In this document: positions 17,101 to 26,917 of the stretch, piece by piece | How positions within the stretch are numbered: the first letter of the stretch is position 1 | Layout of the letters: each line of letters begins with the position of its first letter | Source of the DNA: JBBTCX01 sp964494205 | GTDB lineage: Bacteria > Planctomycetota > Phycisphaerae > UBA1845 | NCBI GenBank assembly: GCA_964494205.1 | Contig: CAZBRD010000014.1 | Span: 1-64,000, forward strand | Reading direction: 5' to 3' | DNA: 64,000 bases | The notes under the pieces: model-generated | The model's database searches: none | What the model saw: the letters and a program-made list of their open reading frames with translations, nothing else | What the model was told of the DNA's origin: nothing | Position numbers and translations under genes: made by a program

Positions 17101-18460
17101 GCCAACATGCTCTTCGGAAGACGGCGGCACGATAGTGACGTTCGTGGCCACCGACGCATGCAACAACGTGCGTGCGTGCGAGGTAGCGGTGCGTGTCATC
17201 GGTGACGCATGCTGCCCAGGCCGCGTCGAAACTGATACCGATTTGACGCTTCTCCCGATGAACCTGGACCTGCGACAAGACTCGGTCGGGCCGACCAAGA
17301 CCAAGGCCGATTTCGCGATCTGGAACTCGAACGAAGTTCGATTCTCCGGCACGCATCGCTGCATTTCGTGCTGGGATCAGACGTTGTTCAGCTTGTACGG
17401 CAACGTCGGCAACCCCGGCGATCCGCAGAACCCGAATCATTTCCTCTTGAGCATCTTGCAGACCGACAAGGGCAAAGCACGCATCGACGGCGTGGACAGC
17501 ACCGTCTGCCCTGAAAGCAGCGCAGCTCCCATGCTGGGTCTCTCCATCAAGGAAATGAAGCTGAATGGAAGTCAAACTCCTTCCATGCGAACCGCCGTGC
17601 CGCTCGTCGGTGCCGGCGATCAGGAAGGCCGTATCCAATACGACGTGATCCACGAACCGGGCGAGGCAAGCGGACCGAGCTTTGATGGTGACAGCGCGGT
17701 CGAAGGCATAGTTGTTGTCCAAGGTCCTTCAGCCGAACAGCACGAAGACGACGGTGCGAATTCGCCAGGCACGGCCGGAATCCTTCCGGAGGAACGCGCG
17801 TCCATCAGCAACAAGGGCAGCCTGCTCGTGTGGCAAAAGGTCGAGCTGCGTTGGAACAGCATCGGCGAGTTGATTCAGGATTCGTACATTACGCTCGTCA
17901 ACGACCACCCGGGCGAGGTGAAGGTTCAGTTGTATTTCGTGCAGGGTGACGGCCCGCTTGATCCGGTCATCGTCCAAGGGCAGCTCATCGAACGTGCCCA
18001 CCCAGGATGGAATTGGGTTGACGTGCAAATCACGTTAACCGGAGACGAATCTGCGTACTGGTCCGTTGCTCGGGGACAACCGAAAGGCGTGTCACCGTTC
18101 ACGATTCTCGACCCGGGCCCACCTGCAGGTCGGCCGGATCTCGATCCATTCAATCCCGGCGGCCGCATTCTTCGCGGATATGTCGTCGGCTGGGCGGTGA
18201 ACGACGCTGGTCGCGAGATTCGATGGAACCACCTGACCGGCGGCGCGATGATTATCCATTATGGCAACGGCACGGCGCTCGATTACGAGTCCACGGCATT
18301 CCGTTGCTTAGCCGGTGTGGCTGAAGGCGAAGAGCCTGACGGAAATCCTGGCGACCTCCATCTCGACGGGATTGAGTATTCAACAGCACCGAACACATTG
18401 ATTCTTGATTTCTTTGCAACACCGACGGAAGCGTTCTCGCACCCGGATGCAAGGGAATAA
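14117..18460 (+). CDS. Giant secreted protein 1: Asp-box propeller, HYR-like repeats, shared C-terminal module
   Basis: 1447 residues with a signal peptide (VAVLTVATCLAVASQTLAEG). Residues about 85-520 hold at least five Asp-boxes (VSNDGGATF, STDQGLTW, RSIDGGVSF, SENDGLTW, STDGGMTF), the mark of a sialidase-type beta-propeller; catalytic sialidase residues are not obvious, so binding rather than hydrolysis is possible. About 540-1030 are six or so HYR-like repeats of 80 residues (CPAN...ECGQST...TWTATDDCGNxxxCVQTI.VVDTT) with regular Cys pairs. From about 1031 to the end is the module shared with the next three genes (NLDLRQD..GP.KTKA..AIWNSNEVRFSG; HPGWNWVDVQITLTGDESAYW; GWAVNDAGREIRWNHLTG). 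No sorting tail is present. The next gene starts 43 bases later, so the two share a transcript. Confidence 0.9.
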   Translation: MMNSVQVSCVRFGVAVLTVATCLAVASQTLAEGRQKREQRPIDQFFEMIWPDPQRDIIQLTPPQGNGAGGGTAGVSAGMDMALGLQPNEPSVAVNPLNPLNVAVSGPASIRVSNDGGATFQPAVPYALPPMHNIAGNTVATFDSAGRLFVTFLSSPPGFGLDIVVSQLDPADGTTLGGYPVNVTASPGVNLPGGAQHLHDKPWIAADMNAASPFADRIYLLWTDFSLAVGGNVILTTYSTDQGLTWTPALMVSDSFAEGFVWPSNNYVANNGDLYIAYHSQPGFDNTANPDGVSGQMFVMRSIDGGVSFATKTKSFDAGLADTTYNVQTSGGAIPGFRGWMQPNVQPWVFADPIRNGRVYAISADDSDNNTTTAGNDPAQGGDGSDVYIAISENDGLTWGAPIRVDSGPLGTLQVFPSASIDRESGCLVINWYDNRAGLTNAGGFFLLDVYTTASTDGGMTFAPEQIINDVPFDPDTNAPIRFAGPPPTKRVGDYMHIAVVDCSAYAVWTGNTFSTPGVVNGQQIYFELSSVSCGAAAEVTPPAISCPADQTLECDQSTEPSVAGAGVANAADGCDEANIEIPLDEIALGGCPDSYTILRTWTATDANQSMSSCVQTIHVADTTAPVPTCPPVEITVECSDEMEVFSPSFADNCDMMVTTAPSSSTTPGTCAQESTIMQTVTATDNCENSSSCSRTVHVVDTGDPMITCPPNTSVSCEAPRTPTQTGSATATDLCDTSVTPTFSDVNSLTGCSGTGTIARTWRAEDDCGNVSTCVQTITVFDETDPMITCPANITRECGQSTAPAATGSATATDNCDTSVTPTSTDVNSLTGCDGTGTIARTWRAQDDCGNFTTCVQTITVQDTTGPTITCPANLNVQCGQSTAPAATGTATATDVCDASPTIGHSDSSSDGCGLTETITRTWTATDDCGRSNSCVQTITVVDTTLPTINCPADVVVTCETMDGVPVGDVQFIVSASDSCGLQSLTDNRPEGFYPPTCSSEDGGTIVTFVATDACNNVRACEVAVRVIGDACCPGRVETDTDLTLLPMNLDLRQDSVGPTKTKADFAIWNSNEVRFSGTHRCISCWDQTLFSLYGNVGNPGDPQNPNHFLLSILQTDKGKARIDGVDSTVCPESSAAPMLGLSIKEMKLNGSQTPSMRTAVPLVGAGDQEGRIQYDVIHEPGEASGPSFDGDSAVEGIVVVQGPSAEQHEDDGANSPGTAGILPEERASISNKGSLLVWQKVELRWNSIGELIQDSYITLVNDHPGEVKVQLYFVQGDGPLDPVIVQGQLIERAHPGWNWVDVQITLTGDESAYWSVARGQPKGVSPFTILDPGPPAGRPDLDPFNPGGRILRGYVVGWAVNDAGREIRWNHLTGGAMIIHYGNGTALDYESTAFRCLAGVAEGEEPDGNPGDLHLDGIEYSTAPNTLILDFFATPTEAFSHPDARE

Positions 18461-18503
18461 TCGTAGATTTGCTTGAGAGAGGACATGGGGGCGGAGTAAA
18501 GAG

Positions 18504-21485
18504 ATGCACGCTACACGTAAGATGAAACTGGGAACCTGTTCATGTCTGCTGCTGGCGATGATGTCGTTCGGCGCAAACACCGTTCATGCGCAGGCCGATC
18601 AGGAGCGCCTTGAGCGGGCGATGAAAAATCGCGAGGCCAACTTTAAGGCGTTGCGCCTCGCAGAACGCGGACTTCGCGCATTTGACCCGCCTCAAGGTGG
18701 CGTCGCCGGCGAATTCAGCTGCGACTCCGCAACGGGCGATTGCTGCTCGCCGCATGAAGGAATCGGCTGCGAGACCCCCGCCTGCTGCGATTGCGTTTGT
18801 GCGTTGGATTCGTTTTGCTGCGAAACCTTTTGGGACAACATCTGCGTTGACCAAGCGATTGCCGATTGCCCTTCGGAATGCGGCTGCCCGCTGACCTCTG
18901 CTTGTGGGCTTTTTGAAAATAGTTGCTGCGAAGCAGGTAGTGTCGTCGGATGTAACAATTCCGAATGCTGTAACTGCGTGTGCGACACGGACGCCTTCTG
19001 CTGCAGCACAGAATGGGATGACCTTTGTGCCACCCAAGAGCTCGCCCCGCAGTGTTACGATGTATGCGGCTGCCCGGGTTCTTGCTGCGAAAGCTCCATA
19101 GAAATCGGTCCCGACGGCAGTGTTGTGGTTGATTCGCAGTGTAATGACAATGAGACTTCAGTGTCATGCTTAGACACTGGCGGAACTTTCGGCGGACCGG
19201 GCACAACGTGTGCAGACAATGGCTGTTTGGGCGGCTGCTGCATCTCTACGATTCTTGTTTCGACATGCGTTTCGTCCACAGAATCGGCGTGTACCGAATC
19301 CGGTTTCACATACCTCGGCAACGGTGATTTTTGCGCAGATCCGGCAGGCAGCGACCCACGTTGTGTCGGCGCATGCTGCACATCGGATGGCGGATGCGAT
19401 GACACCGTTGGTCAAGCCCAGTGCGAGTTAGGCCTCGGTGGTACATTCCTCGGGACGGAAACTACGTGCGCTGAACCGCAACCATGTTGCTACGCGGACA
19501 CAGACACCTGCGTCATGCTCGACCCCGGTTGCTGCGTAGCCAGCGGCGGCATCGTTGACACCGAAGGCCCCACGCCTGACGGCGGCTGCCCGGACGCGGA
19601 GCTCACTGTTGAATGCGGCGATCCCACGCCGCCGTTCGAGGTAACATTTACCGATAACTGCGACACGTCGCTCCTGATCGAGCCCATCAGCTCAATTAAT
19701 TTTGGAAAATGCACCGGCGAGTTCATCATCGATCGCGACACGACCGCCACCGACAATTGCGGAAACCAAACCACGTGCAGTCAGATCGTGAACATCGTTG
19801 ACACCACTTCACCGACGTTCCTCATCTGCGCAAACCCAGTTGTGGTTGAGTGCATCAACCCGTCGGGGTTCCCGGTTGATTTCCTGTTCCTCGAATCTAC
19901 TGCCACCGATACGTGCACGGAACCCAGTACTTGTTGCCATGACAATGCAACCTCTGGTTGCGACGACGCTGCATGCGAAACGGCTGTCTGTGCCTGCGAT
20001 CCATACTGTTGCGAGGTCTACTGGGATGATTACTGCGCCGGAACAGGCTTCTTCGGAGGTTGCGGTGCGGAAATCCTCTGCGGCGACCTGTGCACGGGTG
20101 TCGAGGTCATCGACAATCGCCCAGAATTTTACTTCCCGCCGACCTGCGGGGGTGATCCCACCGTGGTGACGTTTACGGCAATCGATGATTGTGGAAATGA
20201 AACCACCTGTGAAACGCAGGTCGCGGTCATCGGTAGCCTCTGCTGCCCGTCGACGACCGACACCGATCTCAAGCTCATGATCACCGACCTCGATCTGCGT
20301 CAGGACAACGAAGGTCCGGGCAACACCAAGGCCCGCTTCGATATCTGGAACAGCAACGAGGTTCGCTTCTCGGGTACCGAGCGTTGCATCATCTGCTGGG
20401 ACGAAACACTCATTAGTGATTACGGCCCGATCGCCAATCACCTGATCATCGAAAACCTCCAGACGGACAAGGGCAAGGCCCGCATCCAGAACGAGGCCAG
20501 CACCGTCTGTCCAGAAAGCACTGATGCCGCCCTGCTCGGCGTAGCTATTCAAGAGACGCAGTTTGCCGGATCACCATATGTCGAGATGCGTTCAGCTGTG
20601 ACTCTCGTCGGCATGGGCGAGCAAGCGGCCCGCATCCAGTACGACATCATCGAGGAGCCGGAAGAGGCAACCGGTGGTGAATTACAAATTACAAATGACG
20701 AATTACCAAACGGCGGATTGGTGTCACCTGTTGGCACTGGTCCGTCCCTCAATGACAGCGGTACTTCAGTGGCTGGCGGCGTCGCGGACAACCGCGCGTC
20801 GACGACCTTCAAGGGCTCGCTGGTTTCGTGGCCGGTGATCGAAGTGAAATGGGACGCCTACGGAACGCTCATTCAGGACACGTTCATCACCGTCGTGAAT
20901 GACAATCCGGGTCAGGTGAAGATCCAGTTCTATCAAGTGAACGGCGATGCGCCGCTCGATCCGGTGATCGACCAGAACTCGATGGAATTGATCGAGCGTG
21001 GCCACCCGGGCTGGAACTGGAGCGACTATCAAATCACGCTCACCGGCGATGAGAGCGCTTACTGGTCAGTCGCGAGTGGCCTTCCGAAAGGCGTGTCACC
21101 GATTAGTGTGCTCGATTCGGGTAACCCGAACGGACGACCTGACCTAGATCCGACGAACCCCGGCGGTCGCGTGATCCGCGGCTTCCTCGTGGGCTGGGCG
21201 GTGAATGACAACGGTCAGGAAATTCGTTGGAACCACCTGACAGGACATGCGATTTCGATTCGCTACGACCAGGCGACAGCCTTCGACTACAACCCGTGGA
21301 ACTTCCGCGTTGTCAGTGGCGTTCCGGAAGGTGCGCAGTCAGACGGCGATCCTGGCAACCTGAACCTCGACGGCGTGGAATACGACTACGCGCCCGAGAC
21401 CCTGTTGTTCGATTTCTTCGCAGCCGGTTCGCAGGCGCTGAGCCACCCGGCGGTGCGAGACTTGGGCAACCACGACGAACCCTAA
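18504..21485 (+). CDS. Giant secreted protein 2: CC/WD Cys repeats, HYR-like repeats, shared C-terminal module
   Basis: 993 residues with signal peptide (LGTCSCLLLAMMSFGANTVHA). The N-terminal third is extremely Cys-rich: repeated units with CC...C..VC..D.FCC...WD..C (for example CVCALDSFCCETFWDNICV, CVCDTDAFCCSTEWDDLCA) and CC-type loops (GACCTSDGGC). About 345-445 is an HYR-like repeat, another CC/WD unit is inserted near 475-510 within the following repeat, and about 580-993 is the shared module. The many even-numbered Cys imply oxidative folding outside the cytoplasm. It contains a repeat-derived stretch (20679-20710). Co-transcribed with protein 1; a terminator follows at 21557. Confidence 0.9.
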   Translation: MHATRKMKLGTCSCLLLAMMSFGANTVHAQADQERLERAMKNREANFKALRLAERGLRAFDPPQGGVAGEFSCDSATGDCCSPHEGIGCETPACCDCVCALDSFCCETFWDNICVDQAIADCPSECGCPLTSACGLFENSCCEAGSVVGCNNSECCNCVCDTDAFCCSTEWDDLCATQELAPQCYDVCGCPGSCCESSIEIGPDGSVVVDSQCNDNETSVSCLDTGGTFGGPGTTCADNGCLGGCCISTILVSTCVSSTESACTESGFTYLGNGDFCADPAGSDPRCVGACCTSDGGCDDTVGQAQCELGLGGTFLGTETTCAEPQPCCYADTDTCVMLDPGCCVASGGIVDTEGPTPDGGCPDAELTVECGDPTPPFEVTFTDNCDTSLLIEPISSINFGKCTGEFIIDRDTTATDNCGNQTTCSQIVNIVDTTSPTFLICANPVVVECINPSGFPVDFLFLESTATDTCTEPSTCCHDNATSGCDDAACETAVCACDPYCCEVYWDDYCAGTGFFGGCGAEILCGDLCTGVEVIDNRPEFYFPPTCGGDPTVVTFTAIDDCGNETTCETQVAVIGSLCCPSTTDTDLKLMITDLDLRQDNEGPGNTKARFDIWNSNEVRFSGTERCIICWDETLISDYGPIANHLIIENLQTDKGKARIQNEASTVCPESTDAALLGVAIQETQFAGSPYVEMRSAVTLVGMGEQAARIQYDIIEEPEEATGGELQITNDELPNGGLVSPVGTGPSLNDSGTSVAGGVADNRASTTFKGSLVSWPVIEVKWDAYGTLIQDTFITVVNDNPGQVKIQFYQVNGDAPLDPVIDQNSMELIERGHPGWNWSDYQITLTGDESAYWSVASGLPKGVSPISVLDSGNPNGRPDLDPTNPGGRVIRGFLVGWAVNDNGQEIRWNHLTGHAISIRYDQATAFDYNPWNFRVVSGVPEGAQSDGDPGNLNLDGVEYDYAPETLLFDFFAAGSQALSHPAVRDLGNHDEP
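20679..20710. repeat. AATTACAAATTAC repeat phrase inside giant gene 2
   Basis: GAATTACAAATTACAAATGA then CGAATTACC, in frame, encoding ELQITNDELPN in the most variable part of the shared module. The same phrase occurs in gene 4 (30334-30366) and, in noncoding DNA, at 37351-37384. Gene 3 and gene 1 lack it. Confidence 0.75.
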
Positions 21486-21881
21486 TCGCATCGTGCCTGG
21501 TTGGGGCCGATTGGATTAGCCCTACCCAGACCACGACGCTGATTCATGTATAAAGCAACCGCGCGGGTGTAACCCACCCGCGCGGTTTTTTGTTGGCGTT
21601 CTCGAATTTGCCAGAGTCGTCGCAGCTCTATTCCTCTTAGGAAGTCCCCAGGTTAAGGATTACGAACCAGTCAGACTTTAACCGTAGTATCGATTCTATC
21701 GTTATTATTGCATCTCCATTCCGGGTCTGATAAGTTAGGGAATAGTTGCATTCAAGGCCCAAGGGTCGAGTTCGGGTCGGAGTCCGAATCGAGGCGAGTG
21801 AGCGGTTGTCCACGTAGCTTGCATGCTTCGCGCTTACCAATGGGTCACCTATCGATGTCGAGCAGAGGAGGAAGGTCCGCC
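21486..21881. other. Intergenic region between giant genes 2 and 3
   Basis: Holds the terminator at 21557-21592 and then about 290 bases with no convincing gene. An open frame runs through it in phase with gene 3, but the only well-placed ribosome site is immediately before 21882, so this is treated as promoter and leader DNA. Confidence 0.55.
21557..21592 (+). terminator. Intrinsic terminator after giant genes 1-2
   Basis: A perfect 12-bp stem (AACCGCGCGGGT/ACCCGCGCGGTT) with a 7-base loop, then TTTTTTG. Its 3' half and loop are nearly the same as the terminator at 31219-31252, consistent with duplication of the gene together with its terminator. Confidence 0.9.
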
Positions 21882-24800
21882 ATGTCACGTTCCCGCAACA
21901 AGAATCAGTCAAACTGTAGTCGAAGCCTGTGCCACGCGCTGGCAGTCACGAGTCTGTCTTTGATTAGTTCATCCGCATTCGCCGTCGACAAACAGTTGAG
22001 CTCGCGCGATTACACGCAGCTGCCGCGCGCAGATTATCTCCATTACGTGAACCAAAACGATGAAGGCGGTGTGGCTGGTATCAACTGCACCGACTGCTCG
22101 AACGACGACGTCAACATGTGCCAGGCAGGTTGCGTTGAATGCAACATCGACGGTGTGTTTTGCGACTGTGCCGAAGAAGCACTTCCGACCGGTGGCCCTT
22201 GCGACTCGACAAGTGATTGCAGCCAGGGACTGATTTGCTGCACCAATTGCGGCACGGCTGGCCTGTGCGTGATTCCGTGCGGACAGGCGTGTTTTGACAC
22301 GACGGATTGCGACGACGGAAACGCCTGCACCAGTGATATTTGCCAAAACAATCTTACTTGCACTCATGAGTTCATTGATTGCGCAGACGACAGTCCATGC
22401 ACCATTGATTTCTGCGACACAGTTATCGGCTGTCAGCATCCCTTGAGAGATTGCGACGACATGGATAATTGCACTCTGAACGGGTGCGACGAAATCACCG
22501 GCGATTGCGTGTTCACGCAAAACTGCTGCATGACGAACGACGACTGTGATGATAATAACAGTTGCCCGAACGATACGTGCGACATGGGCACAGGGATGTG
22601 TGTATTTAACAATCCACCGTGTTCGGTCTGCAACGACAACTCTGATTGCAACGACGGAAGCAACTGCACACAGGACTTGTGCACAGGCGGATTTTGCGAA
22701 AATCCTCTGACCTGTGTACCGATTGACCCCGCATGTTTCAGCGCGGCTTGCATTAATGACATGTGCGACTTAGTTGCCACGAATTGCGACGATGGCAATC
22801 CTTGCACCGAAGATTCATGCATGAATGGGTGCATCCACACACCGATCGTTGGTTGCGGAGGGCCCGAGTGCGTCGATGACATTGACTGCGATGATTCAAA
22901 CGATTGCTCGATCGATACTTGCGACATGGGCACTTGCGTCCGTACGCCGACTGATGTTGGCTGCGATGACGGCAATCCCTGCACGACCAATGATGCGTGT
23001 GTCGCGGGTATCTGTGTGGGTACAGAACCTACGAATTGCGACGACGGCGACCCGTGCACCGTTGACACTTGCGAGGAGGCGGGCGGCGTCGGTTGCGTGA
23101 ACACGCCCACGGATTGTGAATGCGTCACTGACGATCAGTGCAATGATGGCACGGAATGCACGTCAGAGTTCTGCAACAACGGGACTTGTAGTTACATTGA
23201 CTATTGCGCAGAACAATGCGGAGGCGGCGAGACGTGCTGTGCCGATACGACGTCTCCTGGCTGTAGCGACGTGACATGCTGTGAATCGGTTTGTTCGTAT
23301 GACGGCTTTTGCTGCGATTCTGAATGGGATGCTATCTGCGTTAGTGAAGCCCAATCTGATCCCAATTGTGGTTGTGTCGGCTGCGGGGATAGCACAAACA
23401 ATTGCTGCACAGCTTCGCCAGATGCCTCCCCGTCTTGCTCAGACGAAACCTGTTGTGAATCGGTATGCTTGGGTGACTCATTCTGTTGCGAGACCGAGTG
23501 GGACGGATTATGCGCTGAAGCGGCCGAATTTGATCCGAATTGTAATTGCGGATTTTCCGATTGCGGAGACTCAACCAATGATTGTTGCTCTGTCAACGGT
23601 ACGCCGAGTTGTTCAGATGAGAGTTGCTGTGAATGCGTTTGTAATATTGATCCATTCTGCTGCGAGACTGCATGGGACGAATTCTGTGTTCCAATAGCTG
23701 CGTGTAATTGTGCAGACGACTGTGGTACTTGCGGCCTCGAATGCTGTGCTGATACCGATTGTGATGACGGAAGCGCCTGCACACACGACTACTGCGATGC
23801 GGGCATTTGCCTTTACGACCCGATCACTGGCGGAACCGCCGGCGGTGCGATCGAATGCGACGGAAACCTATGTACGGTCGACGACTCGTGCAACGACGGC
23901 GTTTGCAACCCGGGCATGGAAACAACGTCCTGTCCGAGCGACCCGAATCCGTGTATGGAAAACGCCTGCAATCCCCTGACCGGCCTGTGTGAATCAACAC
24001 CGCTGGACGGCGTGCCTTGTTCAGATGGCAATCCTTGCACCCAAGATGAAATGTGCGTGATGGGCACATGCACCAGCCCCGCTGTCGACTGTGACGACGG
24101 AATTGACTGCACGGTCGACACCTGCGATGCGATGCTCGGCTGCTTGCACACGGCGGACAACACCACCTGTGACGACGGCCTGCCGTGCACGGCGGATGTT
24201 TGCTGCGGCGGCGACGATTCACCCGGCGAATGCTTAAAGTCCACCGGCTGCATCAATCCTCCGGTGGATGGTGGTCCGGCAGGTATGGTCGAATGCGACG
24301 GAAACCTCTGCACCTTAGACGACTCGTGCAATGATGGTGTTTGCATTCCGGGCACGATGATGATGGGTTGCCCGGCGGACGCGAATCCATGCACCGACGA
24401 AGTGTGCAATCCCATGACGGGCTTGTGCGAGATTGTAAATGACAATACGAACCTTTGTTCCGACAACAGCGCGTGCACGACGATGGACGCCTGCGTGAAC
24501 GGCGTTTGCATTGGCAGCGTTCCTCCCAATTGTGATGATGGTTTCGCCTGTACGACCGATACATGCAGCGCGTTAGCTGGTTGCATGCACACTCCGAACA
24601 ACGCCGCCTGCGACGACGGCGATGCCTGCACAACCGACATTTGTGATCTAGCGGTCGGTTGCGTGAACCCATGCACCGATGAAATTGATCCTGTCCCGAC
24701 GGGCGGCTGTCCGGCGGCGATGATTACGGTTGAATGTGATCAACCGGTTCCACCATTTGATCCCGCGTTCACGGACAATTGTGATCCAATGCTCCAATAT

Positions 24801-26645
24801 GAAGCAATCAGCACGATTGCACCGGGTAATTGCCCGCAGGAAGAGAGCATCTCTCGAAGCAAGACAGCCATTGACAGTTGCGGAAATTCCACCACTTGTT
24901 CTCAGGTCGTCTCGGTTGTCGATACGACTCCGCCAGTGGTGACGAATTGTCCTGAAGAAGTGACCTACGAATGCAGCGATCCATTCCCCGGCTTCGATCC
25001 TGTGTTCACAGATAACTGCGACACGATGCTTGTGCCAACAGGCGATTGTGTTGTTAGCCCCGGCAAGTGCCTACAGGAAAGCGCCACGTCATGCATCCGA
25101 GGTGTGGCGGATGATTGCGGTAACCCAGCCATTTGCGAAACGGTCTTCTACAAGGTTGATACAACACCACCGGTAGTGACATGCCAAGCCGTGGTCGTCG
25201 CTCGTTGCAATTCCGATGGTGGCGTGCCTGTCAACGAAGTCTGGGTTCCTGACGGCCAGGCAATTGACAATTGCGATGAATCAGTGCCGGTTAGCGATAA
25301 TCGCCCCACTGAAGGCGTGTACCCAGTAAGCTGTGATGGACCGGGCACGTTCATTACGTTCACGGCTGAGGATGATTGCGGCAATGTCGGGACATGCGTG
25401 ACGGAAGTCCGCGTGACTGGCGGCATGTGCTGCCCGACCATCACCGACACTGATCTGAAGTTGCTCGCGACCGACCTCGACCTTCGTCAGGACACGGACG
25501 GCCCAACAACAACCAAGGCGCGCTTCGACGTCTGGAACCAGAACGAAGTGCGTTTCAGCGGCACCGAGCGCTGCATCACCTGCTGGGATGAAACACTTAT
25601 CAGCAATTACCTGGCGCCGCACCTCCTGCTGCAGAATCTGCAAACGGACAAGGGCAAGGCGCGAATCCAGAACGAAGCCAGCACCGTTTGCCCGGAGAGC
25701 AGCGACAGCGCACTGCTGGGCGTCGCCATTCGCGAATACCAATTCCTCGGCGACCCGAACGTATCGATGCGATCAGCGGTCACGCTGGTCGGCATGGGTG
25801 AGCAGGAAGCAAGGATTCAATACGATCCACCCAGCGACACCGAAGAAGCCTTCGGCGGCGACAGCGGATTCACCATCAGCGACATCGTCGACGGCAATCA
25901 ACAAGCCGCGGATAACCCGCGTTCACGGTCGTTCAATGCCGGTGCGATTGCAGGCGGCGGCGTTTCGCCGAATCGTGCATCGACGACAGCCAAGGGGTCG
26001 CTCATCATTTGGCCGGTGATTGAAGTGAAGTGGGATGCCTACGGAACGTTGATTCAAGATACGTTCATTACTGTTCTGAACGACTTCCCGGCCGATGTTG
26101 AGGTGCAGTTCTATCAGGTCAACGGCGACGCGCCGCTTGATCCAGTATTCGACGAAGACACAGACGATCTAATCGAACGCGCTCACCCCGGCTGGAACAA
26201 CAGCGATTACAAGATTCGTCTCACCGATGATGAGTCTGCGTACTGGTCGGTGGCTACCGGCTGGCCAAAGGGTGTCTCCCCGCTTTCCGTGCTTGATCCG
26301 GGCAATCCCAATGGACGCCCCGATCCCGATCCGAGTAACCCGGGCGGCCGCGTGATTCGCGGGTTCCTCCTCGCATGGGCGGTTAACGTCGATGGCGAAG
26401 AGATTCGCTGGAACCACCTGAAGGGTCACGCCGTCGGGGTGCGTTACGATCAAGGCACGACCTTCGACTACAGCCCGTGGTCGTTTGCCGTGGTGAGCGG
26501 CGTGCCGCAAGGCGCACAATCAGACGGCGACGCGGGCAGCCTCAGACTCGATGGTTCAGAATACGACTACGCACCCGAGACGCTGCTGTTCGATTTCTTC
26601 GCAGCCGGCTCGCAGGCGATGTCGCATCCTGACGTTAGAGAATAA
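21882..26645 (+). CDS. Giant secreted protein 3: CTDC repeats, CC/WD repeats, HYR-like repeats, shared module
   Basis: 1587 residues. The start at 21882 is fixed by AGGAGGAAGG seven bases upstream and a signal peptide (ALAVTSLSLISSSAFAVD). Most of the first 930 residues is a chain of CDDGnxCTxDxC units (CDDGNACTSDIC, CDDGDPCTVDTC, CDDGDACTTDIC and others), the pattern of the slime-mould CTDC repeat found in extracellular matrix proteins. Three CC/WD units interrupt it at about 445-590 (YDGFCCDSEWDAICV and relatives). HYR-like repeats fill about 940-1180 and the shared module about 1182-1587. Here the module's variable linker is DSGFTISDIVDGNQQAADN, without the repeat phrase found in genes 2 and 4. 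Own terminator downstream. Confidence 0.9.
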   Translation: MSRSRNKNQSNCSRSLCHALAVTSLSLISSSAFAVDKQLSSRDYTQLPRADYLHYVNQNDEGGVAGINCTDCSNDDVNMCQAGCVECNIDGVFCDCAEEALPTGGPCDSTSDCSQGLICCTNCGTAGLCVIPCGQACFDTTDCDDGNACTSDICQNNLTCTHEFIDCADDSPCTIDFCDTVIGCQHPLRDCDDMDNCTLNGCDEITGDCVFTQNCCMTNDDCDDNNSCPNDTCDMGTGMCVFNNPPCSVCNDNSDCNDGSNCTQDLCTGGFCENPLTCVPIDPACFSAACINDMCDLVATNCDDGNPCTEDSCMNGCIHTPIVGCGGPECVDDIDCDDSNDCSIDTCDMGTCVRTPTDVGCDDGNPCTTNDACVAGICVGTEPTNCDDGDPCTVDTCEEAGGVGCVNTPTDCECVTDDQCNDGTECTSEFCNNGTCSYIDYCAEQCGGGETCCADTTSPGCSDVTCCESVCSYDGFCCDSEWDAICVSEAQSDPNCGCVGCGDSTNNCCTASPDASPSCSDETCCESVCLGDSFCCETEWDGLCAEAAEFDPNCNCGFSDCGDSTNDCCSVNGTPSCSDESCCECVCNIDPFCCETAWDEFCVPIAACNCADDCGTCGLECCADTDCDDGSACTHDYCDAGICLYDPITGGTAGGAIECDGNLCTVDDSCNDGVCNPGMETTSCPSDPNPCMENACNPLTGLCESTPLDGVPCSDGNPCTQDEMCVMGTCTSPAVDCDDGIDCTVDTCDAMLGCLHTADNTTCDDGLPCTADVCCGGDDSPGECLKSTGCINPPVDGGPAGMVECDGNLCTLDDSCNDGVCIPGTMMMGCPADANPCTDEVCNPMTGLCEIVNDNTNLCSDNSACTTMDACVNGVCIGSVPPNCDDGFACTTDTCSALAGCMHTPNNAACDDGDACTTDICDLAVGCVNPCTDEIDPVPTGGCPAAMITVECDQPVPPFDPAFTDNCDPMLQYEAISTIAPGNCPQEESISRSKTAIDSCGNSTTCSQVVSVVDTTPPVVTNCPEEVTYECSDPFPGFDPVFTDNCDTMLVPTGDCVVSPGKCLQESATSCIRGVADDCGNPAICETVFYKVDTTPPVVTCQAVVVARCNSDGGVPVNEVWVPDGQAIDNCDESVPVSDNRPTEGVYPVSCDGPGTFITFTAEDDCGNVGTCVTEVRVTGGMCCPTITDTDLKLLATDLDLRQDTDGPTTTKARFDVWNQNEVRFSGTERCITCWDETLISNYLAPHLLLQNLQTDKGKARIQNEASTVCPESSDSALLGVAIREYQFLGDPNVSMRSAVTLVGMGEQEARIQYDPPSDTEEAFGGDSGFTISDIVDGNQQAADNPRSRSFNAGAIAGGGVSPNRASTTAKGSLIIWPVIEVKWDAYGTLIQDTFITVLNDFPADVEVQFYQVNGDAPLDPVFDEDTDDLIERAHPGWNNSDYKIRLTDDESAYWSVATGWPKGVSPLSVLDPGNPNGRPDPDPSNPGGRVIRGFLLAWAVNVDGEEIRWNHLKGHAVGVRYDQGTTFDYSPWSFAVVSGVPQGAQSDGDAGSLRLDGSEYDYAPETLLFDFFAAGSQAMSHPDVRE

Positions 26646-26705
26646 AGAACCGACGCGACACTAAGTTCCGTGACCATAGTCTGTCGCGGTAGCCGTACAA
26701 AAGTC

Positions 26706-26745
26706 ACACCGCACGAGTGCAAGCCATTCGTGCGGTGTCTTTTTT
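26706..26745 (+). terminator. Intrinsic terminator after giant gene 3
   Basis: An 11-bp stem (ACACCGCACGA/TCGTGCGGTGT) with an 11-base loop, followed by CTTTTTTC. Confidence 0.85.
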
Positions 26746-26917
26746 CGTATCCATTTCATTCAATTGAAATATGGCTGCTCGCCGGAATTCGTGCAAGAAA
26801 TGGGGGCATTACTGCAATTCTCTCTATTTTGCCCAGATTCGTTGTGTTACAATGATTTTATTCGGACCAAAGTAAACTCAGCGAAGTCAGGAAGCTTACG
26901 GGAAGGGAAATCTAGCG

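Noticed and set aside
21708..21881. N-terminal extension of giant protein 3
   Set aside because: The extension has no signal peptide at its start and no ribosome site, while AGGAGGAAGG and a signal peptide support 21882.
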